The notes beneath the pieces are model-generated. The model saw only the letters and a program-made list of their open reading frames with translations. It did no database searches and was not told the origin of the DNA. This document shows, in pieces, positions 22,634 to 33,900 of a DNA stretch of 64,000 nucleotides. The translations under genes were made by a program, and so were the position numbers. Positions within the stretch are counted from its first letter, which is position 1, and each line of letters starts with the position of its first letter. The DNA is from Nilaparvata lugens (Eukaryota > Arthropoda > Insecta > Hemiptera > Delphacidae), in assembly GCF_014356525.2 (NCBI RefSeq), contig NC_052508.1, positions 57,635,441 to 57,699,440 of the forward strand, read 5' to 3'.

Positions 22634-24720
22634 TTATTAGGCCAAAAAATTAAAATAATGGATTGAAATAACTGTGAACAATCAATTTTATGTGTAAATA
22701 GAAAGTGCAGAGGTATTCAAGAGCTTACCACTAAAAACTTTTCACTAATATCAACAAATATTATATGAAAGATATGTATGAACAATTTTTCAGTTATTTT
22801 CATGTGACATTCAAGTGAATTATGCAGTATAAGATGGGTCAGAATGACACTTCTATACTGAAAATAATGCAATCTGATTGTCAGATAATGATAAATGTGT
22901 GAACGGTGAAGGACAACAATAATCCTTAGGTTTTCCCTAATCTCAATTATTTCACTCAACTACAGTCAAAGTTGATTATTTACAGCTGCCTTATAAAAAT
23001 AAAACACATCTAAGATTACTTATTACATGCAGTATGGTCGGAGTTTCAGATAGATGAATATAAAAATAATACATTATATAGCTTTTAACAATGAGTTGAA
23101 TTGAATAAAAAAAATATTGTTTACAGATAACCTTCCGTCAAACAGAAATGCTAGAATCAGACATTTCATCTCAAAATAGATGACAATTTTTCTATCCATT
23201 CCATTAGGTGATGTTCAATTATTAAAAAAAGTAATATGAAAGCATGTATCATGGTAATATTTTTTTTTCGTTTAACAAGCATTAAATTATAATAATTGTT
23301 TGAAATGAGGGCCAACAATAGCTTATTTGATTCCGTGAATACTGACGTAATTTATTTTTGTAAGTGATGTCAGTGAATCGTTAAAAGTTTTCAGTATATT
23401 TTTCCACAATTAAACAATTGAGTCTTTGTAAACTGTAATCGATCGACTCCAACGTGAAAATAGACGGCAATAATATGGAGAAATTTCTTGTGGGACACAA
23501 ATAAATTTATAATATCACTAATAGAAAAACAAGCTGCACTAGAATTTTACAATCCTAATGACATGAATTAAGAATATATTCAACATGACCTAGTTGTAAT
23601 CCAAAACAGTATTATTTAAAAACAAACAAAAATTAATAATAGCAACTAATGAGCGTGAAGAAAATACGTTATTAATTATTAGGCCAAAAAATTAAAATAA
23701 TGGATTGAAATAACTGTGAACAATCAATTTTATGTGTAAATAGAAAGTGCAGAGGTATTCAAGAGCTTACCACTAAAAACTTTTCACTAATATCAACAAA
23801 TATTATATGAAAGATATGTATGAACAATTTTTCAGTTATTTTCATGTGACATTCAAGTGAATTATGCAGTATAAGATGGGTCAGAATGACACTTCTATAC
23901 TGAAAATAATGCAATCTGATTGTCAGATAATGATAAATGTGTGAACGGTGAAGGACAACAATAATCCTTAGGTTTTCCCTAATCTCAATTATTTCACTCA
24001 ACTACAGTCAAAGTTGATTATTTACAGCTGCCTTATAAAAATAAAACACATCTAAGATTACTTATTACATGCAGTATGGTCGGAGTTTCAGATAGATGAA
24101 TATAAAAATAATACATTATATAGCTTTTAACAATAAGTTGAATTGAATAAAAAAAATATTGTTTACAGATAACCTTCCGTCAAACAGAAATGCTAGAATC
24201 AGACATTTCATCTCAAAATAGATGACAATTTTTCTATCCATTCCATTAGGTGATGTTCAATTATTAAAAAAAGTAATATGAAAGCATGTATCATGGTAAT
24301 ATTTTTTTCGTTTAACAAGCATTAAATTATAATAATTGTTTGAAATGAGGGCCAACAATAGCTTATTTGATTCCGTGAATACTGACGTAATTTATTTTTG
24401 TAAGTGCATGTCAGTGAATCGTTAAAAGTTTTCAGTATATTTTTTCACAATTAAACAATTGAGTCTTTGTAAACTGTAATCGATCGACTCCAACGTGAAA
24501 ATAGACGGCAATAATATGGAGAAATTTCTTGTGGGACACAAATAAATTTATAATACCACTAATAGAAAAACAAGCTGCACTAGAATTTTACAATCCTAAT
24601 GACATGAATTAAGAATATATTCAACATGACCTAGTTGTAATCCATAACAGTATTATTTAAAAACAAACAAAAATTAATAATAGCAACTAATGAGCGTGAA
24701 GAAAATACGTTATTAATTAT
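22634..24720. repeat. 1.04-kb tandem duplication, nearly identical units
   Basis: Unit 1 is about 22634-23675 and unit 2 23676-24720, offset 1042 bases. Identical 80-codon minus-strand frames (22717-22959 and 23759-24001) show that this part of the copies has no substitutions. A handful of indels and substitutions occur elsewhere (near 23273, 23366 and 24643). There is no recognisable domain, so the frames are probably chance open stretches. Confidence 0.95.
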
Positions 24721-25910
24721 TCTAAAATTAACTAATAACTAACAAAACAATTTTTGACATTCTTATTCTATAAGATACACACATTTCACTTTACACACAA
24801 CCTAAAGTGTATAATTATCAATATATGTTTATAACATTAATATCGATGATTGGTATATCATAAAAAGCCACCCATATCAAAAGAATATACATCAGTTTAA
24901 AAATATATATATTATAATATCTATATAATTATTTATAACAGTCGTTGAAATGTTAAATACTTTATGATTTTTCAAAAGCATTTGGCCAGTGAAATATCAG
25001 GCTCAAGGCTATATAATTATTGTAAAAATAAGACGACGATGATATCAAGATAACTGACTAAATGTATCGCAGATAATATTATTATAGTGAATACACTACG
25101 ACACTCATTTGTACTCACCACATTAAGTTGATAGGAAGCACTGACAGATTAAAAAAATCATAATATGGTTGAAAAATTAATATAACTATTAGTACTGGAA
25201 ATTTGATTACTAACAACTACAAGTCCCTAGAAACTTCAAATAAAATTCTACATGAGAAATCTCAATTGAATATCAATAAGTAACAGAGTAATAATTGTGA
25301 GTAGAAAACAACATCTGTATAGTTACTCCCTGATTTTTTTTCAAAATGTAATTGTTTAGAATAAAACTGCATTATCTTTACATATTGCAAGATTAACATG
25401 AATATTATTGCTTTCAATTTATACTCGTAATAGGTTCCTTACGATGCAACAGGGGCTGGAAACATTATTTATTCACTAGCACAATGTACAAGGACTTGGG
25501 AAGGATTCTGGATATGGATACCTATATACGATGACTAATTTCCTATAGGAGGCGTTAAAAATTTCTAAAATATTTTTGGAATTATTACACTTTTAAAGTT
25601 ATGTTCCATTAAAGAATAAGGGGTTAGTTGTTGATAGGTTGATGTATTTTAGATGGCGTCTACACTGTTTTGATTACAACTGAGAAATAAATGCACATTC
25701 AATATTGTCAACCTGATAGCTGAGAGCGCACTCATAGTTTTACTAGCCTTTCTATGCACGTGCTTCAAATAAATTCAAATAATCTAGACGACACTACTCT
25801 GTGAGGTGACGATCACGAACAGGGGAACATACATTTGTAAATTTGTACTCACAAACGAACAATTCTATATTGAAACCACCTTAGAGGTTGCTTTGATTGC
25901 TATATCATAT
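24721..25910. other. Intergenic sequence, nothing recognised
   Basis: AT-rich, no exon or repeat pair found. It lies downstream of the LYRIC-like gene and may hold part of its 3' untranslated region. Confidence 0.35.
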
Positions 25911-26156
25911 CATCGTCAGTGTGACGCAACAGCCACTTTGTTCAGGCTCCACACACTGGTTTCAAGGTGATGCTCGATGAGGAGAAACAGTTCTAAGCAA
26001 GAGTGATAGACTTGGACATTGCTTGCCGACTGCGAGCCGAGCTGTTCCCTCCCCCCCCTTACTGGAACAGCTGATAGAAAGGTGGTGTGGTAAGACTCAC
26101 CCCCTCCCCCTCCCAGGCCCGAGGCGACCTGTTCATCATCTGTCGTCTGTGTGATC

Positions 26157-26187
26157 ATGCTGCTGCTGCTGATGATGATGCTGCTTA
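26157..26187. repeat. CTG/ATG trinucleotide tract, short allele
   Basis: Three GCTs then three GATs followed by GCTGCTT. The homologous tract in unit 2 (27819-27859) has more repeats of both. It lies in the putative 3' untranslated region of the LYRIC-like gene. Confidence 0.8.
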
Positions 26188-26246
26188 TCTGGCACCATAT
26201 TTTCTTCACCTCTCGAAATTCGTCGACGCCTCTCTTCATTCGAATC

Positions 26247-26323
26247 TCATTCTTTGCGCACTTTCTTCTTGCTGTTGCTCTTCTTCGAGGTTTTCGGCTC
26301 CTTCCATTTCTCAGGGCACGCGT
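26247..26323 (-). pseudogene. Second copy of the LYRIC-like terminal exon
   Basis: Same 77-base exon as 27997-27921, including acceptor, reading frame and TGA, in the first unit of the 1.67-kb duplication. It lies downstream of the intact terminal exon in transcription order, so it would be used only by skipping the nearer copy. There is no disabling change; calling it a non-used duplicate is inference. Confidence 0.6.
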
Positions 26324-26584
26324 CTAAGAAAGCAAATCACATTGCAATTAGTCGAAATCCTTATCACAGTTCAAAATAAAGTAAGCTGCATTTACGGGAG
26401 TGCCTCAGAACATTCTTCAATTTGTATAGTGTATGAACATATATTCTAAAAGTTTCTGTTCAATTAGGTTTTAAAGGTAAAAGAAAAGGTTAGGAAGGTT
26501 AGGTTTTGGCTTTTAAATGACAATATGTTAATATTATTTTTGTGTAGTTGAGAAGTTGATATTGTGGTAATTATTCATATTAAA

Positions 26585-26785
26585 TGAAAAAGACTAAGAA
26601 ATTGTCAAAAAACCACAGATTTATTGATACTTAGAAAGGCCGGTTTCGGTTATTACACCATTGTCAATCTCTGATAAACTAAAACGTTTTTTTAACTAAA
26701 CCATTGACAATGGTGTAAAAACCGAAACCGACCTTTCTAAGTATTAATAAATCTGTGGTTTTTTGACAATTTCTTAGTCTTTTTC
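26585..26785. mobile_element. Hairpin element with 80-bp arms, copy 1
   Basis: GAAAAAGACTAAGAAATTGT at the left pairs with its complement at the right; arms continue through CACAGATTTATTGATACTTA and CACCATTGTCAAT, leaving a loop of about 40 bases. Confidence 0.8.
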
Positions 26786-27818
26786 ATTCAATATTATTTG
26801 AAATGTGTTTATCATTTTATACCTAAATGATAATAAATAAATAAAACATGAAATACTCGCACTTTTGATATTATCCCAGTTACAAATGACACTCTCATTT
26901 AAACTGGCCAAGTTAACTTGAATTCAAATTTTCTTAAACTCAAAAGTATATAATTACATAATCAAGTAAAAACTCGAATTAATCTCAAAGATGTCTTCTT
27001 CATCTGCATAATACTTTTTTATTTAGTTGTGTTTATACATTCTACATTGACTGACAACTGTTTCATCTCATTTTCCTATTTGTGTGTTGGATTGTACCTT
27101 CAAGATCCAAGCTGAATCCAAAAGTCAAACATGTTCAACATCTACATGAATAAACAAAACTTGAAGAAGGGTCTACATTAGTATAGTGGATTTAAATTTC
27201 TGTTCTTGTAAACATGACTTTAGTTTACAAAATACATTCATTTTACACAAATGTCATGAAAACTTGAATTCAAGGAAAGTTGACAAATGTAAACGCCCCT
27301 TTAAAAAAACAATGAAGTATTAAGGTACGATATTCCATCAGAATTAAGTAGGATAGAGATTGGAGATCATTTACTTCTAGACCGCTGAACCGATTCTAGT
27401 TTTTTGACTACATCAAATATTCTGGGACAAAGCACTTCAATAGAAAAATAAAAATCAATTATTCAATCAAGTGACACCACTCAACATGGCATAAGTAACG
27501 GTGTATTTTGAATTCTTTTCGTACAAATATTCAAACTTGCGCTATTGAAATACACAAAAAGGAACAGTGGAGTTTGTTCATCGTCAGTGTGACGCAACAG
27601 CCACTTTGTTCAGGCTCCACACACTGGTTTCAAGGTGATGCTCGATGAGGAGAAACAGTTCTAAGCAAGAGTGATAGACTTGGACATTGCTTGCCGACTG
27701 CGAGCCGAGCTGTTCCCCCCCCTTATGGAACAGCTGATAGAAAGGTGGTGTGGTAAGACTCACCCCTCCCCCTCCCAGGCCCGAGGCGACCTGTTCATCA
27801 TCTGTCGTCTGTGTGATC

Positions 27819-27823
27819 ATGCT

Positions 27824-27854
<31 letters not shown>

Positions 27855-27859
27855 CTGCT
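27819..27859. repeat. CTG/ATG trinucleotide tract, expanded copy
   Basis: Four GCTs followed by six GATs, longer than the sister tract at 26157-26187. Both are otherwise embedded in near-identical sequence, so the length change followed the duplication. Confidence 0.8.
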
Positions 27860-27920
27860 TCTCTGGCACCATATTTTCTTCACCTCTCGAAATTCGTCGA
27901 CGCCTCTCTTCATTCGAATC

Positions 27921-30900
27921 TCATTCTTTGCGCACTTTCTTCTTGCTGTTGCTCTTCTTCGAGGTTTTCGGCTCCTTCCATTTCTCAGGGCACGCGTCTA
28001 AGAAAGCAAATCACATTGTAATTAGTCGAAATCCTTATCACAGTTCAAAATAAAGTAAGCTGCATTTACGGGAGTGCCTCAGAACATCGAGTTTCAATTT
28101 GTATAGTGTATGAACATATTCTAAAAGTTTCTGTTCAATTAGGTTTTAAAGGTAAAAGAAAAGGTTAGGAAGGTTAGGTTTTGGCTTTTAAATGACAATA
28201 TGTTAATATTATTTTTGTGTAGTTAAGAAGTTGATATTGTGGTAATTATTCATATTAAATGAAAAAGACTAAGAAATTGTCAAAAAACCACAGATTTATT
28301 GATACTTAGAAAGGTCGGTTTCGGTTATTACACCATTGTCAATCTCTGATAAATTAAAACATTTTTTTTAAACTAAACCATTGACAATGGTGTAATAACC
28401 GAAACCGGCCTTTCTAAGTATTAATAAATCTGTGGTTTTTTGACAATTTCTTAGTCTTTTTCATTCAATATTATTTGAAATGTGTTTATCATTTTATACC
28501 TAAATGATAATAAATAAATAAAACATGAAATACTCGCACTTTTGATATTATCCCAGTTACAAATGACACTCTCATTTAAACTGGCCAAGTTAACTTGAAT
28601 TCAAATTTTCTTAAACTCAAAAGTATATAATTACATAATCAAGTAAAAACTCGAATTAATCTCAAAGATGTCTTCTTCATCTGCATAATACTTTTTTATT
28701 TAGTTGTGTTTATACATTCTACATTGACTGACAACTGTTTCATCTCATTTTCCTATTTGTGTGTTGGATTGTACCTTCAAGATCCAAGCTGAATCCAAAA
28801 GTCAAACATGTTCAACATCTACATGAATAAACAAAACTTGAAGAAGGGTCTACATTAGTATAGTGGATTTAAATTTCTGTTCTTGTAAACATGACTTTAG
28901 TTTACAAAATACATTCATTTTACACAAATGTCATGAAAACTTGAATTCAAGGAAAGTTGACAAATGTAAAGGTCCCTTTAAAAAAAAGCATGAAGTGTTA
29001 AGGTACGATATTCCATCAGAATTAAGTAGGATAGAGATTGGAGATCATTTACTTCTAGACCGCTGAACCGATTCTAGTTTTTTAACTACATCAAATATTC
29101 TGGGACAAAGCACTTCAATAGAAAAATAAAAATCAATTATTCAATCAAGTTACACCACTCAACATGGCATAAGTAACGGTGTATTTTGAATTCTTTTCGT
29201 ACAAATATTCAAACTTGCGCTATTGAAATACACAAAAAGGAACAGTGGAGTTTGTTCATCTCAGTTAGTAGTCCTGTCATTATGATTGTGAATTTTTTGG
29301 TCACTTGCGCCTCATCATAGTTTCATTTCAAAAATAATGTTCTCCACAAATGGCCATGGTATCGAATAATTTTCTTAACTTTTAAAATTATTATTATCAT
29401 TTAAATCAAATGTCGGATTTATTAATGAGTCAAAATATTCAAATCAAATGGTGTTTTACAAATCATATACATTTCTACAATACATATAAAATTAATTGAA
29501 TAGTGAATATTCCTATTGGGAACAGTGCTTATTCTAAGTAAGATTGGAATGAATTTATTACCTGCTAGCTCATCAAATGCAATATTCTGTTCAAGGGTTG
29601 TCACAGGCTCGGGCTCCTTTTTGGCTGTGGGAAATACAAACTCATTAGACACTTTTTAACTCATGTCTTCCTTATCTATCATACAACTACAATTCTTAAT
29701 AGTAGATTACAATAACCAACCAAATGCAATACTTTGGATAAGACTTGCAATACTTCTAATACTACAATTAAAAACATTCTTGCAACGGATATTGACTTAT
29801 ACTTATAATTCTTCGGGATGGCGATTGTTTAATCAAGCCGTAAATGTTTGTTTTAATGTATCGTATTTTGTAAACTTGAATAATACTTTCTATTCTCTAA
29901 CTCTTGACAAACCGTTTCTGGCGTATTTCCCGGGAGATCCCTGGATATTTTAATGGCAATGAAGTGAATTATAAGTCCACAAAAATATGACCTAGCTACC
30001 TACAATCTCAATAACAGGTGAACTTATACAAAAAAGTGACCTAGCTACCTACAATCTCAATAACAGGTGAGCTTACCATATTACTCTCCAGAGCGGAGAA
30101 TTTTTATAAATTGATTTCTGCTCATTGATATGCCTAGTCCATACTATCGCCTAGTCGCTGGTGAGCTGGCCACGTTGGTTTTGCAATTCAGACTGCAATG
30201 TGACTATTTGTGGATGCCCGGCTGGCCACTGGCCATAGCTCGACAAAAATCGGAGCGATAGCAAGCGAAGGACATTGAAAGCGACGACTGAAGCTCGTCA
30301 TCATTTGTTCGCATTGGGCGATAGTGTGGATGCGACAACACATAATGTAAATGGTGTCTATTTCCTTTTTCGATTTGTAAAGAGGCATTTTTATGCCTTG
30401 TATCACCTATACGTCGATTACAAGCAAGCCTTTGACAGCATAAGATGAAATAGCTTGTTTGAGACTATGTTAGAGTTTGGAATGCCTTTGAAGCTCATTC
30501 GGCTCACAAGAATGACACTGCGCCAAACAAGGTATAAGGTGAAAATTCGAGGAATGCTCACAAACGAATTTACAGCAATGTAGGATTTAGACAGGGTGAT
30601 ATATTGTCAGCTATGCTGTTCTAGCCTGGAAAAAGTAATAAGAGGAATAGTAACAAAACCAAGAGGAACGATAATGAACAGAATGTTGCAGTACATGGTC
30701 TATGGAGATGACGTAGTCTTGATTGCAAAAAATATCCAAACTCTAAAAGATGCCTTCAAAACAGCTCGATGACGGATCAACAGACATGGGACTCTCAATT
30801 AATGAGAGTAAAACAAAGTATCTGGCAAGCAACAGAGCCAGGCAGATTAGTGACAGATTCATATAATGCAATAATTACACATTCGAAAGAGGGGAAAACT

Positions 30901-33900
30901 TCAAATATCTTGGTTCTATTATCACAGAAGATAACGATGTTGAAGTTGATATAAAAGCAAAAATAGCTGCAGGAAATCGATGTTATTATGCACTTAGCCA
31001 ATAAGATCCAAACACTCTCAAGGGAATAACTACAAATCTATGAAACTGTTATAAAGCCAGTTGTGTTGTATGTGGCAGAAACCTGGGTTTTTGAAAAAGA
31101 AAGATGAAGTTTTAGGCCGGTTACAGAGCTCGACCGACCGTCAGTGCGTACGTCAGTCGCGCTTGTCTTTTCCATAGATATTCCATGTATCCGTACAGAG
31201 CAGGACTGACGCACGCGCACGGTCAGGACCATGCGTTTTATACAGCGTACGTTTTATACCATCAGTCGAGCTCGTGCGCATCCGTTCCATCGGTCGACTG
31301 ACCCGCTATTGAAGCAAATAGAATCTTTCAGAGCTGTACTGATCAGTAGCACGATTGCAACTAACCAATAAATAAATAACCAATGTGCTGACACCTCTGC
31401 CCGACAATCAGCTGATATTGAATTGAATAGCATAATGAATGAATTCAATTTATAGTGTCATATTTGAATTCAGAGTTTTTTTTATACATTTATTCAATTA
31501 TTTCCAAATTTCTATTGAAAAAATAATATATTATTAATATTATCTACATTTATTTGATCCGTAGCTTAAAGTGACTGCAAGTATTCCCAATGGAGATACA
31601 AACTCAAAATAACTCATCAAAATTTCTTATGGAGATTCTGAGGTAGTTGAAAATGTATCTTCACCCCAAGCAATGATGTATATAATGGTACTAAATTCCC
31701 TTTGAAATGCTCTTTGGGCGACCATCGGGTGAACTTGATATCTACATCTTTTAATCTTTCGTTTACGAAGACAATAAGCTGCAATTAAACAATCTGTAAA
31801 GGCGTCCTTTTATGAGTCGGAAAAACTTATGTATTGTCAGGATGGTGCATACGCACTGACGGTCGGTCGAGCTCTGAATGTGTAAAACTGATTCATCGAT
31901 GCGTACGGTCAGGATGGTACATATACACACTGACGGTCGGTCGAGCTCTGTAACCGGCCTTAAGGTATGGTATTCCATCAGAATAATTAAGGAAGGATAG
32001 AAATTGAAGATCATTTACTTCTAGAGCCGCTGAACCGATTCTAGTTTTCTGACTACATCAAATATTCTGGGACAAAGCACTTCAATAGAAAAATAAAAAA
32101 TCAATTATTCAATCAAGTGACACCACTCAACATATGCCTAGTAACGGTGTATTTTGAATTATTTTCGTATTTTGCATACAAATATAACTTGCGCTATTGA
32201 AATACACAAAAAGGAACAGTGGTGTTTGTTCATTTCAGTTAGTAGTCCTGTCATTATGATTGTGAATTTTTTGGTCACTTGTGTCAAATCATAGTTTCAT
32301 TTCAAAAATAATGTTCTCCACAAATGGCCATGGTATCGAATAATTTTCTTAACTTTTAAAATTATTATTATCATTTAAATCAAATGTCGGATTTATTAAT
32401 GAGTCAAAAAATTCAAATCAAATGGTGTTTTACAAATCATATACATTTCTACAATACATATAAAATTAATTGAATAGTGAATATTCCTATTGAGAACAGT
32501 GCTTATTCTAAGTAAGATTGGAATGAATTTACCTGCTAGCTCATCAAATGAATATTCTGTTCGAGGGTTGTCACAGGCTCGGGCTCCTTTTTGGCTGTGG
32601 GAAATACAGACTCATTAGACACTTTTCAACTCATGTCTTCCTATCTATATCATACAACTACAATCTTAATAGTAGATTACAATAACCAACCAAATGCAAT
32701 ACTTTGGTTAAGTCTTGCAAACTTCTAATACTACAAAAAAACATTCTTGCAACGGATAGACTTATACTTATAATTCTTCGGGATGGCGATTGTTGATCAA
32801 GCGTAAATGTGTGTTTTAATAATATCGTATTTTGTAAACTTGAATAATAAAGCATTCTTTCTAGTCTATATCATTTTGATAATGTACTTATGTATCAATG
32901 AATAAAAATCTAACTCTTGACAAACCGTTTCTGGCGTATTTCCCGGGAGATCCCTGGATATTTTAATGGCAATGGAGTGAATATTATAAGTCCACAAAAA
33001 TATGACCTAGCTACCTACAATCTCAATAACAGGGAATTATCATATTACTTTCCAAAGCGGAGAATTTTTATAAATAATTGATTTCTGCTCATTTTATAAG
33101 TCCAAAAAATATGACCTAGCTACCTACAATCTCATTAGCAGGTGGCTCATCATATTACTTTCCAAAGCGGAGAATTTTATAAAAATTGATTTCTGCTCAT
33201 TGATATGCCTAGTCCCTACTATCGCCTAGTCGATCGGCCAAGCTGGTGAGCTGGCCACGTTGGTGTTTGCAATTCAACTGCAATGTGAATATTTGTGGAT
33301 GCCCGGCTGGCCATGGCCATAGCTCGACAAAAATCGGAGCGATGGCAAGCGAAGACATTGAAAGCACGACTGACGCTCGTCATCATTTGTTCGCATTGGG
33401 CGATAGTATGGATGCGACAACACATAATGTAAATGGTGTCTATTTCCTTTTTCGATTTGTAATGAGGCATTTTTATGCCTTGTATCACCTATACGTCGAT
33501 TACAAGCAAGCCTTTGACAGCATAAGATGAAATAGCTTGTTTGAGACTATGTTAGAGTTTGGAATGCCTTTGAAGCTCATTCGGCTCACAAGAATGACAC
33601 TGTGCCAAACTAGGTATAAGGTGAAAATTCGAGGAATGCTCACAAACGAATTTACAGCAAATATGGGACTCAGACAGGGTGATGTATTGTCAGCTATACT
33701 GTTCTGAAAAGAGTAATATATACTAGTCTGAAAAAAGTAATAAGAGGAATAGTAATAAATCCAAGAGGAACGATAATGAACAGAATATTGCAGTACATGG
33801 TCTATGGAGATGACGAAAATAGTCTTGATTGCAAAAAATATCCAAACTCTAAAAGATGCCTTCAAAACAGCTCGATGACGGATCAACAGACATGGGACTC

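Larger units (their letters stand above)
25911..29259. repeat. 1.67-kb tandem duplication with the LYRIC-like 3' exon
   Basis: Unit 1 is 25911-27578 and unit 2 27579 to about 29259, beginning at the same CATCGTCAGTG. Each has one terminal exon, a hairpin element and the segment ending TTTGTTCAT. They differ in a G-run, in a CTG/ATG trinucleotide tract and in single bases. Confidence 0.95.

Noticed and set aside
22717..24001. Pair of identical 80-codon genes
   Set aside because: The frames are identical because the DNA is tandemly duplicated; no start context, domain or splice chain supports coding.
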